Below, piece by piece: positions 52,901-63,486 of a stretch of 64,000 nucleotides of DNA. Made by a program: the position numbers and the translations under genes. Position 1 is the first letter of the stretch. Each line of letters begins with the position of its first letter. The DNA lies in assembly GCF_042849255.1 (NCBI RefSeq), contig NZ_AP026866.1, positions 3,286,001 through 3,350,000 of the forward strand, read 5' to 3'. The notes beneath the pieces are model-generated. The model searched no databases and had not been told where the DNA came from. It saw only the letters and a program-made list of their open reading frames with translations. The DNA is from Oceaniferula spumae. GTDB lineage: Bacteria; Verrucomicrobiota; Verrucomicrobiia; Verrucomicrobiales; Akkermansiaceae.

Positions 52901-53899
52901 GTGAGTTTGCAGACCATGGTGCAGGAAAAAAGCACCCTGCGCATCACCTTGCCGACCGGTGCCTCACTCTACAACGTGCTGGTCAATGAGGAGTCGGTGA
53001 ATATTGTTAGAGAGGGCGACGATCACCTGTTCCACGTTTCCCCCGGTCCGGTCGCCTCAGAGCCAACGCAGGTTTCCCTCGTCTACGCCACTCCTTCAAG
53101 CGACGGCGACATCAAACTAACAGCTCCAGGTTTCAACGTGCCGATCGAGTCACTGACTTGGGATGTGCTGGTGCCGGAGGGGTATAAACTCGACGGTCAG
53201 ACCGGTGGTTTCGAACTGCGCGGCAGCCAGGGTGAGAAGGATTATTCCATCAGCGACTACCTCGCTGCTATTCGCAGCAGTCGTAGCGAGGAAGCGCAGA
53301 AAGGTCAGCAGTCGTTGCAAAAAGCCAACGACTACCTGCGCCAAGGAAAACGCAAAGAAGCCGCCAAGGAGTTGAGCAAGGTGACCAAAAACCTCTCCGT
53401 CGACCAGGCCTCGAACGAAGACGCCCGTGTGCAGCTTCGCCAGCTTCAGACGCAACAGGCGCTCTGGGGTCTGAACACCCGCCGCCAGCGGATTTACCTT
53501 GATAACAAAGCCGCCGGAAATGCCGCCGTGGCCAACCGTGATCTGGAAGACTCCGCCTTCAATAATCCGCTTTTCAAAGGTCAGCAGGAATTCGATGTTA
53601 GAAAAGTCGATGACTTCTTGCGTGGCAACAGTCTGGAGGAAAAGAAAAGCCTCAAGAACATCGCCAACCGCCTGATCAGCCAGCAGATCGCCACCGAGGC
53701 AGCACCACAAACCATCAGCACGATCGTCAGAGGCCGGGGTGAGGTGCTCCGTTTCACCCGAGGAATCCAGGTGAATGGCGGCAAGGAGCTAGGGCTGGAA
53801 CTCGATATCGAACCCACCCAAGGCGTGAAGTTCGGCTGGAGTCTTCTACTTCTGTTAGGAGTCGGCCTCACTGGTGCTGCCGTGATGAAGCGAAAGTAG
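46925..53899 (+). CDS. Giant exported/membrane-anchored repeat protein
   Basis: A 2324-residue protein that follows the VWA gene after 32 bp. The start at 46925 (alternatives 46931, 46946) gives a signal peptide (FAVLLLLGGAAIAQ). The first half (about 30-1050) repeats a beta-rich unit: VKVLQG...ELTL, GPGEILDVEGTNVAAWSV, and LREWELNIPDGYAVASLTGA. Three to four membrane helices follow (about 1060-1230), then a second signal-like helix (IVIGATIGSLLFVAVPNTRA, about 1265) and a second half (1290-2295) with similar units, ending in a membrane helix (LLLLGVGLTGAAV). It may be a fused duplicate. Function unknown; it should sit across the inner membrane facing the periplasm. Confidence 0.7.
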   Translation: MTMITRTMKPISPLCVCIQNWLPCFAVLLLLGGAAIAQDQAPATGVQASVDENGTGAVTLTAKGVLPKPKLFFNASVVSTTKLTSTEITQTSALSIKVLQGRPEILTLGLVGSGEIISVSGAGLADWSVRTSADGKNRYLDLTPTLAKGQPAPEVFKLTIKSRERINSLPARIQLLTMTPGNAAGFSLQMNVVKEGLDAKVSKVTGMVPLEREWVFQSSGNNSLTLELLPTGASPAAVELRGVRITGDIDEQLGSANFTLTATAHVTSTDGGTIDFLSKRAAVSSIQDDAAYKLKIANDPKTGSVYQLGFDRPGDFPVSLEIVARIDEDSAGWKTIDFIAPQGAVVPVVLSGLPANVEFYSATQLSPQPFEGGWRGFLPATGHCYVAWKKNRKAGEGKLAFTSKGLTDVTVGAGLMRQSSQIDVKVLQGKINELTLQMDGPGEILDVEGTNVAAWSVAAGQGGARLLKVQLSLPLDNAGELKIRSQQALGKFPVTATPLRLTPVGVLRHSGHVRLSNAGSVRLETADVQGMMQLSPDQFPGLPIKSRQVFVFRYPSATYSWAVRADQILPEVSLNEVVVYQQTESDRIIKAGIELDIREAPLREWELNIPDGYAVASLTGAEVADYVVGTTAENGKRDVKILFKKAVAGRQLISIRLEKNAPAKDGVWQLPVLDFPGAKSVRGHIGVSANAGWRVVPEKVEKLTETPLSYFPIKNPDIQQTYRLREQGWSAAMKIEAREQSVQADVFHLYSLKEGMAYGSVLLNYFVVGAPVNEWELAIPESYGNISIEGQNVRQWRREEGGKVVVQLEQPVSGAATLLVTFENAMSARGGKLALAEIHPLNVQSESGFIEVVSPVLLKHDIVKTTPGLLAVSAQELPAEFRMLTTAPAIAAWQYAARPFELEIDIAWYEPGKTLGQVVDFAELSSRVSRDGQVMTEATFYVRTRGRQALRMTLPAGTKLWDARANGTSLTARADGDQYLLPIPAGDDPNKPVKVVIRYGGAAGKGSEVQLGAPTLTAPMIIAGWKVSAEKGRLLVPTDSKSGVRTHPLTQTGFESLQGRGFFLLGLAALFLAGVYCLRRKDQAGWSRALAVLGLLLFILLSATLAKEIQSERRVNHQFLEITAQVVSAESPVNITLKNLSPWQAMVSWLGVFVAAVGATILLGGLIVKKWSAFWLRGIAVAAIAGGILAQRGGGIVFFYILAAIALILLFFAIIKSIKHWNQWNDERSKRLKAEREEAEEAISLGAAEGLSKLIVIGATIGSLLFVAVPNTRAAADDARAIDSVTQTWQIKKDRLYATMEIKIQGTTGSSHLLLREPAVLTSFNGEGLRVSKIKQGKETVWMLAVDGSGPLTATATYEMAMPANHANFILPTGLASVQKITADVAEPGLELYSPAAVQTQRRDAAVDQPNHVEMILAPLPNLMIGLRPRGRNIDSEETKFYAEIANLYLPSPGVVDGVHQVTIRPASGKVDQLVLTVPADFAVGEVTGAAVGNWRFDPASRQLSVDLEPAQSRPFSIKIQTQRGLDALPAEVKLNSMTVAGDAGETNMTGLAFGNEAQPGKISVENLSVVNVDDFDRKLIPIVPNSKGQARGILHKVYRSASGAGSLTLQVAPVKPEVRVVSNQELTLGSERILLSAALSANITRAGIFKLSFVLPKDMEVESLSGAALSHWTESENAGVRTVTMHLNGKTLGEQQFALSLTGPPAAGAGAWSVPRLLLNEAVRQSGQLLVVPEKGIRIRAIDRKNVSRMNAQSGQQIDARVKSSGGLAFHLLQSDWKLTLGIEKLDPWITASVFHEVTLREGQTRTRLAAIYQIEHAAVKSIQVELPGLSEEEARTVRASGSAVKEIVKVEGDIWELRFRRGILGSVPVQIEYQRGADRGKGGSEKISPAIFPKAKRLTYYMAVRTTGRLDMQAADPARGWRRSDWTAVPKALLNPADTSVPDLCYRLNEPEGSLSVALKRHEMAETLKLRVTGGKMMTIFSPHGDTLTSVSLQTMVQEKSTLRITLPTGASLYNVLVNEESVNIVREGDDHLFHVSPGPVASEPTQVSLVYATPSSDGDIKLTAPGFNVPIESLTWDVLVPEGYKLDGQTGGFELRGSQGEKDYSISDYLAAIRSSRSEEAQKGQQSLQKANDYLRQGKRKEAAKELSKVTKNLSVDQASNEDARVQLRQLQTQQALWGLNTRRQRIYLDNKAAGNAAVANRDLEDSAFNNPLFKGQQEFDVRKVDDFLRGNSLEEKKSLKNIANRLISQQIATEAAPQTISTIVRGRGEVLRFTRGIQVNGGKELGLELDIEPTQGVKFGWSLLLLLGVGLTGAAVMKRK

Positions 53900-54034
53900 G
53901 ACAAGTTTGCAACTTGTCGGCAGGATATGTGAACCCATCGTGCTGGGATGCGACATGAATGTCTCCGTGATTAATGGCTCTGGCTTCCTTGGGATGCGTG
54001 CTTGGGTTGCCGACAAGTTGCAAACTTGTCCTAC
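53896..54034. repeat. Small element with 27-bp perfect inverted repeats
   Basis: The left end (53896-53922) and right end (54008-54034) are exact reverse complements over 27 bases. Each arm is itself palindromic (GACAAGT, five-base loop, ACTTGTC). The 85-base interior has no gene. It lies between two convergent genes. The layout resembles REP/MITE-type elements mobilised by REP-associated tyrosine transposases, but none is seen in this window. It could also act as a two-way terminator hairpin. Confidence 0.8.
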
Positions 54035-54116
54035 CTTTAGAGCCAGCCCAAGGCGTTACATCCGGCTGGAGTCTTTTGGCCTGTTAGCTCGTCGCGGCGT
54101 TTGATCACGAGGATAG

Positions 54117-56654
54117 CTACCTCGCCACTTCTCTGGCGCGCTCCTTGCTCCACTTGAGGCCTTCGGTGAACTCGTTTCGTGCTCCGTTTTTATCGATCAG
54201 GCTCTGCCACATCTTGGAGGCGTTATTGTAGAATGAAACGGCGTCTTTCTTTTTGCCTCTGGCGGAGGCTGTGTGGCCGAGGTTGCCGTAGAGGTAGGCG
54301 AGAGAGCGGCGCAGTTCGTTATCGCGTTTGCCCGCGCCGTCTTCGAGGAGTTGCTGCATCATTTCGGCTGCTTGAGTGCCTAATTTGAGCTCGGTGTCTG
54401 AATCTCCCGCGTCACCGGCTAGGCTGGAACGTTGCCATTGAAATCCAGCGAGTCGGTAGAGGGGTTCACTGGCCTTAGGGTTAGCCGCTACGATTTTGTC
54501 GGTAATGGCAATGGCGACGTCGAGATTCTTGGCGGCGGCACCGGTTTGACCACGATCGCGCAGTAGCACGGCTCGTAAACCTTTGGTCACCGCGATTTGC
54601 ATCGAGCATCCAGTCGGAGAGGTATCGGTTGGGTCGAGTCCTTCTAGCAGTTCTTCTGCTTTGGCGAGCTTGCGTTCCCCGGCACTGTCTAATCCCGCGA
54701 GCATATCGGCTTCTGCCGCCATGATTTCGATCTCGGCGAGTTTGACTTTAGCAAATTCGAACTGTGGGTTTTTATCTAACAGCCAACGCAGATGGTTGGC
54801 TGCTTCTCCACGGAGTCGCACAGCATCGTCTACGCGGTCCAGGCTTTCTGCCAGGGCGGAGGAGTGAAGGATGTTTCTCGCAAGATCAGATCGGATTTCG
54901 ATGTTGTCCGGAAGAGTCTTGTGGATGCCTTCGAGGTTTTTGATGGCACTGAGAAAATGCTCAAGAGCTTTGGCTGGATCGGTCGCTTCGACAAGGCGGC
55001 CATCGATGATTTCCATCGTGGCATTGATCCGTTGGGTCTCGGTAGGATCGGCTGATTTGAGGTTTTTGATCGCGGTACGAGCTTTTGGTAATAACGCGGA
55101 GGCAAGTGGTTTGTTGTTCTGATCAAGGGCTTGGATCAGGCAAATCAGACGAGCGCGCGCGATGCGGTATGATTGGTCCGGTTCCTCGACGCCAGATTTT
55201 TGAAGTGCAGGAATGGCTTTGTCTAACAGGGTGTCGGCTTCCGAGGGTTTTTGTTGATGAATTTCAAGTTCGGAGAGCTGTAAGATGATGCGAGCGCGGA
55301 TCGGTTGAAACTGATCCTCTCCCTCGGTGAGCTTGAGGAAGTGGCGTAATTCCCGCTCCATGGCCTCGGCTGCGGTTTTATCAGGACCTGTTTTCCGCAA
55401 TTCGGGCAGGTCGGTGTTTTTATCCCGCAGCATCCAAGCCAGCAGACGATCGTTGGTGACACCGAGGGCTAACAATTGATCGCGTAGTTTGTTTTCCCGG
55501 TTGGCGGCATCCTTGCCGTGGGCAATGGCCTCGGCCTCGGACTTGGCGGCTTGATCGCGTTCTTGGATCAGCTCCTCGATCCGTTGGTCGAGGGCTGCGA
55601 CATCATTTTTCCGCGAGGATTTTTCAAAGTTGAGCATGCCCGAAAGGATGACGCAGCCAGTGGCCCCTGCACCGGCCAAGAGCATGGCGCTGACCATGCC
55701 AAACCGACTGACATTAACTTTCTTGCGAAGGTTGGCTTTTTCTCCGGCTACTCGGGCTTCTTCATCAATGTCCCGCCATGCTTGCAGGACTTCATTGAGG
55801 TCGGTGAGTCGATCTTCGGGATTGAGCGAGAGACAGAGCTGGATGACTTCGCGCCTCTTACGTTCGCGGTCGTCGTGAGCTTCTTCCGGCCAGTTTTCAA
55901 GTTCGCGGTGTTCCAGACGTTCCGCGAGTTTGATGACGTCCGCCTGGATACCGGTGACGTGGTGTTCTCCCGGTCCGGGTGCGACTTTTTTGAATGTCGC
56001 CTCACAGCGGGGAAATTTCCCGGTGAGCATGCGGAACGCGAGCACGGCGAAAGCGTAGGTGTCCCATCCGTAGCCCTTGCCGGAAAGGTATCCCTCCGGG
56101 TCACGCAGCTGCTCTGGTGGGGCGTAGAGTAAGGCATCAGTGAATGGCAGCATACCTACACCGGGCATGTGACCCATGGCAAAATCAGTGAGCAGAACGT
56201 CGCCGTTAGTTTCAAAGAAGACGTTGCCGGGCTTCAGGTTTCCGTGAGGGATGCGGCGGCCATGCATGCTGGCCAGTGCGTTGGCGATTTTTTCGATCGT
56301 GTCCCATGCGTTTTCCTTGGGGTAATCGGCAATGGTTTCCTGCAGTGAACGCGGGGCGATGGTGCCCTGCTCCTCGTCGACATCGGCGAGCATCGGCATG
56401 ATCATGCAGTTGCTGCCTTGCTGCGATTGTTTCCATTCAATGGGAACCACGCCATCCGGGTAGCTGCCGTTTGTGAGTCGACCAGTGATGTTCTCGATCA
56501 ACGGGCGGTTTACCGCGAGAGCGTTGAAGACACGCACTGCATACCAAGTGCCAGGATTGGCGTCATTCGCTTCGCGAGCGATGTAGATACTACCGCATGC
56601 TCCCTCGCCTACTAGGCCAAGGATTTCGTAACCATCAATTTGCGGCTGCGCCAT
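54117..56654 (-). CDS. Transmembrane pseudokinase with coiled coil and TPR-like region
   Basis: An 845-residue protein. Residues 1-300 are a Ser/Thr-kinase fold with a glycine loop (LVGEGACGSIY). The usual VAxK lysine is Arg (YAVRVF), the HRDxKPxN loop reads HGNLKPGN (catalytic Asp replaced by Asn) and DFG reads DFA, so it is probably catalytically dead or strongly altered. A membrane helix follows (about 312-335, SAMLLAGAGATGCVILSG), then a coiled coil (about 345-410) and an alpha-helical TPR-like region outside. It is likely a signal scaffold. Convergent with the giant protein and divergent from the DUF1501 gene. Confidence 0.75.
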   Translation of the reverse strand: MAQPQIDGYEILGLVGEGACGSIYIAREANDANPGTWYAVRVFNALAVNRPLIENITGRLTNGSYPDGVVPIEWKQSQQGSNCMIMPMLADVDEEQGTIAPRSLQETIADYPKENAWDTIEKIANALASMHGRRIPHGNLKPGNVFFETNGDVLLTDFAMGHMPGVGMLPFTDALLYAPPEQLRDPEGYLSGKGYGWDTYAFAVLAFRMLTGKFPRCEATFKKVAPGPGEHHVTGIQADVIKLAERLEHRELENWPEEAHDDRERKRREVIQLCLSLNPEDRLTDLNEVLQAWRDIDEEARVAGEKANLRKKVNVSRFGMVSAMLLAGAGATGCVILSGMLNFEKSSRKNDVAALDQRIEELIQERDQAAKSEAEAIAHGKDAANRENKLRDQLLALGVTNDRLLAWMLRDKNTDLPELRKTGPDKTAAEAMERELRHFLKLTEGEDQFQPIRARIILQLSELEIHQQKPSEADTLLDKAIPALQKSGVEEPDQSYRIARARLICLIQALDQNNKPLASALLPKARTAIKNLKSADPTETQRINATMEIIDGRLVEATDPAKALEHFLSAIKNLEGIHKTLPDNIEIRSDLARNILHSSALAESLDRVDDAVRLRGEAANHLRWLLDKNPQFEFAKVKLAEIEIMAAEADMLAGLDSAGERKLAKAEELLEGLDPTDTSPTGCSMQIAVTKGLRAVLLRDRGQTGAAAKNLDVAIAITDKIVAANPKASEPLYRLAGFQWQRSSLAGDAGDSDTELKLGTQAAEMMQQLLEDGAGKRDNELRRSLAYLYGNLGHTASARGKKKDAVSFYNNASKMWQSLIDKNGARNEFTEGLKWSKERAREVAR

Positions 56655-56868
56655 GATCATATTTTTGCCTGCTATCCTGGGTGTTGGCCAGCCTAACTTT
56701 CCTTGGTTCGAGTGTCTAAATAAACGGATGCAATGGGTGAACCTCTCTTGGGTGTCGAACTTGGCCAGTCAGGAAACATGAGTTTTTCCTTAAAATGATG
56801 ATAGCGTCATCGATTGGAGAGCGTAGAGTAGTGCTAAGAGTCGTTTTTGCACAAATTGACATAATACC

Positions 56869-58197
56869 ATGAAACAGAATCACCCATGCCCCGGAAACCC
56901 TTTTGCATCCGATAACTCAAGGCGTGAATTTCTCCACGTCGGTCTGCTCGCAGGCTTGGGGCTGACATTACCCCAGTTTTTGAAAATGGAGGCGCAGGGG
57001 GCTCAGAAAACTTATACCTCGAAGGAGGGCGTCGCGAAGTCGGTGATTCAGATCTTTCTCCCCGGTGGCTTGGCCCAGCAGGAGTCGTTTGATCCCAAAC
57101 CTTATGCCCCCAGTGAATACCGCGGTCCGTTTGGCTCAATCCCTACGAAGTTGAAAGGTGAGCGATTTGGCGAGCACATGAAGGAACTCGCCAAAGTGGC
57201 GGATATGATGACTGTGATCAGATCCATGTCTCATGGTGAGGCTGCCCATGAGCGCGGGACTCACAATATGTTCACTGGTTATCGGCCCAGCCCGGCACTC
57301 CAGTTTCCTTCGATGGGTTCGGTGGTGTCGCATGAACTTGGACCGAAAAACAACCTGCCTCCGTATGTTTGCGTTCCGAATGTGCCTAACATCTATGCCA
57401 ACTCGGGCTATTTAAGCTCAGCTTTCGGTCCCTTTGGTCTGGGGGCTGATCCTGCGCAGGGGAATTTCAAAGTTCGTGACTTGAATCTTCCGAATGGAGT
57501 CGATGACAAACGTTTCCACCGCCGGAAGTCGATGCTGGAGACTGTTGACGGCCATTTCAGATCGTTGGAAAAGTCGGATGCGCTCGACTCGATGGATTCG
57601 TTCTATCAGCACGCGTATAAATTGATTTCCTCCCAAAAGGCCCGAGAAGCATTCGATCTCTCTAAGGAGTCGGATAAAATCAAAGAGATGTATGGTAAGA
57701 ATCAGGCTGGCCAGCGGATGCTGTTAGCCCGCCGACTTGCCGAGGCCGGTGTTAGATTTATTTCCCTCACTGCAGGTGGCTGGGATCATCACGATAATAT
57801 TAAAAATGGCATCCAGAAGAATCTGCCGTCCGTTGACAAAGCGGTGGCTGCTTTACTGCAAGACCTGAAGCAGAGAGGTATGTTAGATAATACCTTGGTG
57901 CTGCTTACCTCTGAGTTCGGCCGCACTCCGAAAATTAACAAAACCAATGGCCGCGATCACTGGCCACGTGTCTTTTCCGTCATGCTAGCCGGTGGCGGCG
58001 TGAAGAGTGGATTGATCTACGGCAAATCCAACGCCCTCGCCGCTGAGCCGGAGGAGGATAAAGTGGGGGTTCAGGATCTGGCCAAGACCGTCTACAATCA
58101 AATAGGCATTAACGCCGACAAGGAACTGATGGCACCAGGTGGTCGTCCCATGGAGATCGTTGATGGTGGTGAGGTGCTGAATGATATTTTAGTCTGA
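56869..58197 (+). CDS. DUF1501 Tat-exported protein
   Basis: A 442-residue protein of the DUF1501 family, a sulfatase-like fold common in Planctomycetes and Verrucomicrobia. The N-terminus has a twin-arginine signal (SRREFLHVGLLAGLGLTLPQ). Family motifs include VIQIFLPGGLAQQESFDPKP, MSHGEAAHERGTHNMFTGYR, and the metal-site-like GGWDHHDN and TSEFGRTP stretches. Function unknown; usually genetically linked to DUF1549/DUF1553 cytochrome proteins, as it is here, three genes in a row. Only two bases separate it from the next gene. Confidence 0.9.
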   Translation: MKQNHPCPGNPFASDNSRREFLHVGLLAGLGLTLPQFLKMEAQGAQKTYTSKEGVAKSVIQIFLPGGLAQQESFDPKPYAPSEYRGPFGSIPTKLKGERFGEHMKELAKVADMMTVIRSMSHGEAAHERGTHNMFTGYRPSPALQFPSMGSVVSHELGPKNNLPPYVCVPNVPNIYANSGYLSSAFGPFGLGADPAQGNFKVRDLNLPNGVDDKRFHRRKSMLETVDGHFRSLEKSDALDSMDSFYQHAYKLISSQKAREAFDLSKESDKIKEMYGKNQAGQRMLLARRLAEAGVRFISLTAGGWDHHDNIKNGIQKNLPSVDKAVAALLQDLKQRGMLDNTLVLLTSEFGRTPKINKTNGRDHWPRVFSVMLAGGGVKSGLIYGKSNALAAEPEEDKVGVQDLAKTVYNQIGINADKELMAPGGRPMEIVDGGEVLNDILV

Positions 58198-58199
58198 TT

Positions 58200-60634
58200 A
58201 TGATTCGAGCAAAACGCAGAACGCTGGGAGCATTCATCGCTCTGTCCGCGTTATTGATTCCCCTTACGGTGCAGGCATTTACCCCTGTGCTAAACCTCGT
58301 GCTGCCGCGTGGCGGGCAGCGGGGCACAGATGTGGAGGTGAATCTTCGTGGCGACCGGATGTATGACCCTCAGGAAATTATTTTCCTCAAGCCCGGCATT
58401 ACGGTGAAGAGCATCACCAAGGTGAACGATAAGCATGTCAAAGCGGTGCTCACCATTGCCGCAGATGCTGCGCTGGGGGAATATCCGCTGCGCTTGCGCT
58501 GCAAAGGAGGTGTGACTTACATGCGCACATTCTTGGTAGGGCAGTTTCCATCGGTTGCCGAGGTAGAATCTAACAATGAATTTGAAAAACCACAAATCGT
58601 GCCGTGGAATTCAACGGTGGAGGGAGTAGCCGGTCTGGAGGATGTTGATTATTTCCGAGTCAGTGCCAAGAAAGGACAGCGGATCTCCGTCGAGGTTGAA
58701 GGCATGCGCTTGGGCGGTGTCTTTTTTGATCCCTATGTCGCGATTTTAGACAGCCGACGCTTCGAGCTGGCAACATCGGACGACACGCCTTTATTAAGAC
58801 AGGACTCCTATGCCTCTGTGGTTGCTCCAGCGGATGGCGACTACACCGTGCTTGTCCGGGAGTCATCTTATGAAGGGAATGATAACTGCCGCTACCGTCT
58901 TCACATCGGCGGCTTTACTCGACCCGCAGCCGTCTATCCACCGGCCGCCGCACCTGGCCAAGAAACAGTTTTTAAAATGATAGGGGACCCAGCTGGGGAC
59001 TACGAGGTCAAGGCCACCGTCAGTGGTGCCGAAGGTGATCATTATCCACTTTATGTAACCAGAGACGGACAATCAGCCCCATCTCCAAATCCAGTGCTGG
59101 TGAGCGCACTTCCATTTGCCAACGAAAAAGAACCTAACAATGCAGGCAAGGAAGCTGGCGAGACATTAGCTGCTCCATGTGCTTTCCATGGAATTATTGG
59201 AAAAAAAGACGACGTCGATTGGTTTCGTTTCAGTGCAAAGAAGGGGCAGAATCTACGCATTCAAGTGCTGGCCAGATCACTGCGCTCGCCGCTCGACAGT
59301 GTGCTCATACTCCGTGACGACAAAGGCAAGCAGATCGCGCGCAATGACGATCAAGGGCAACTCGATAGCATCATTGATTTTAAACCGCCAGCCGACGGAG
59401 ACTACCTCCTCAATGTCCGCGACCAGCTAGGCAATGGAGGCCCAGGCTACGTGTATCGCGTAGAAATAGATCACCGCAAGGCCGCACTCTCCGCTACCTT
59501 GCCTGTGGCAGCTCGAAACGACAGTCAGTTGCGTAAAATGATCTGCATCCCACGTGGAAACCGATACGCCACAGTGGTGAATATCGCTCGGTCTAACATC
59601 GCCTGTGATGTTTTGTTAGCTGCCGATTCCTTGCCGGCAGGTGTCACCATGAGCCATAGCCCGGCGCCTAAAGCCGCGACCAATTTCCTAGCCTTCTTCG
59701 AAGCAACTGCTGACGCACCGATCGCGGGCGGCTTGCATCATTTTTCTGTTCGTGATGCGAAACCAGAGAGTTCGGTCAAAGGTGATCTCAAAGAGGTGAT
59801 TGATCACATCGAGATCAATAATGTGGGAACGTTCCACAGCACCACGGACAACCGGATCACAGTTGCCGTCATCGAGGAGGCGCCATTCAGTGTCGAGTTG
59901 GCATCACCACCGGTTCCAATTGTCCGTAATGGTACAGCGCGACTGCATGTTAAGGTCCATCGTAAAGAGGGATTTGATGCACCGGTGAACGTAGTCCTGC
60001 CATGGAAACCCGCCGGTGTTGGATCTCCAACCTCGATTACGATTGCCAAAGATAAAAGCGAAGGATTCTACGACATCAATGCCAATGCCGAGGCGCTGAT
60101 AGGTAAACATCGCATCTGCGTGATTGCCGAGGCCACCACTAAAATGGGCCCAGTGATGATCGCCTCCGCCCCTGTCGATCTAACGGTCTCCGAGCCGTTC
60201 TTGTCCGCAAGCTTTGAAATGGCGTCAACCATACCCGGTAAAAACACTTCGTTGCTCTGCAAAATAGAACACAGCCAGCCATTCGAAGGAGAGGCCCAAG
60301 TGATATTGCAGGGACTCCCGCATGGAGTAAAAACCAAACCGACCACTATAAATAGTAATACCAAGGAAATCGTCTTCGACCTTGAAGTGGCAGCCGATGC
60401 TCCCAAGGGGAATCACAATACCATTTTCTGCCAAGTCCTGCCGAAGCGAGGTGGTCACGTAATTCCCCATAACACCGGCCACGGTGGAACTCTCCGCATC
60501 AATCCTCCGCCACCAGCTCCGAAGGTTGCCAACAAGGCAGCCAAGCCCCCTGAGAAACAAGTCGCCAGCCAAGATAAAAAGCCCGTAGCTAAAAAACCTC
60601 TGTCCCGCCTCGAGGAACTTCGACAACGCAACAA

Positions 60635-60638
<4 letters not shown>
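58200..60638 (+). CDS. Exported PPC-domain protein
   Basis: An 812-residue protein with a signal peptide (FIALSALLIPLTVQA). An N-terminal Ig-like part (PVLNLVLPRGGQRGTDVEV) is followed by two PPC (pre-peptidase C-terminal) domains, near residues 120-235 (ESNNEFEKPQIV, DVDYFRVSAKKGQRISVEVE) and 305-420 (EPNNAGKEAGETL, DVDWFRFSAKKGQNLRIQVL). Further beta domains follow and a lysine/proline-rich tail. It lies between the DUF1501 and cytochrome genes with ATGA overlap at its end, as in the standard planctomycetal block. Binding or scaffold role likely. Confidence 0.85.
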
Positions 60639-63484
<2,846 letters not shown>

Positions 63485-63486
63485 CA

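Noticed and set aside
53896..54034. Intact insertion sequence
   Set aside because: The element is only 139 bases long and has no transposase gene; no target-site duplication was clear.
54117..56654. Active Ser/Thr protein kinase
   Set aside because: The three key catalytic signatures (Lys of VAxK, Asp of HRD, DFG) are all changed.
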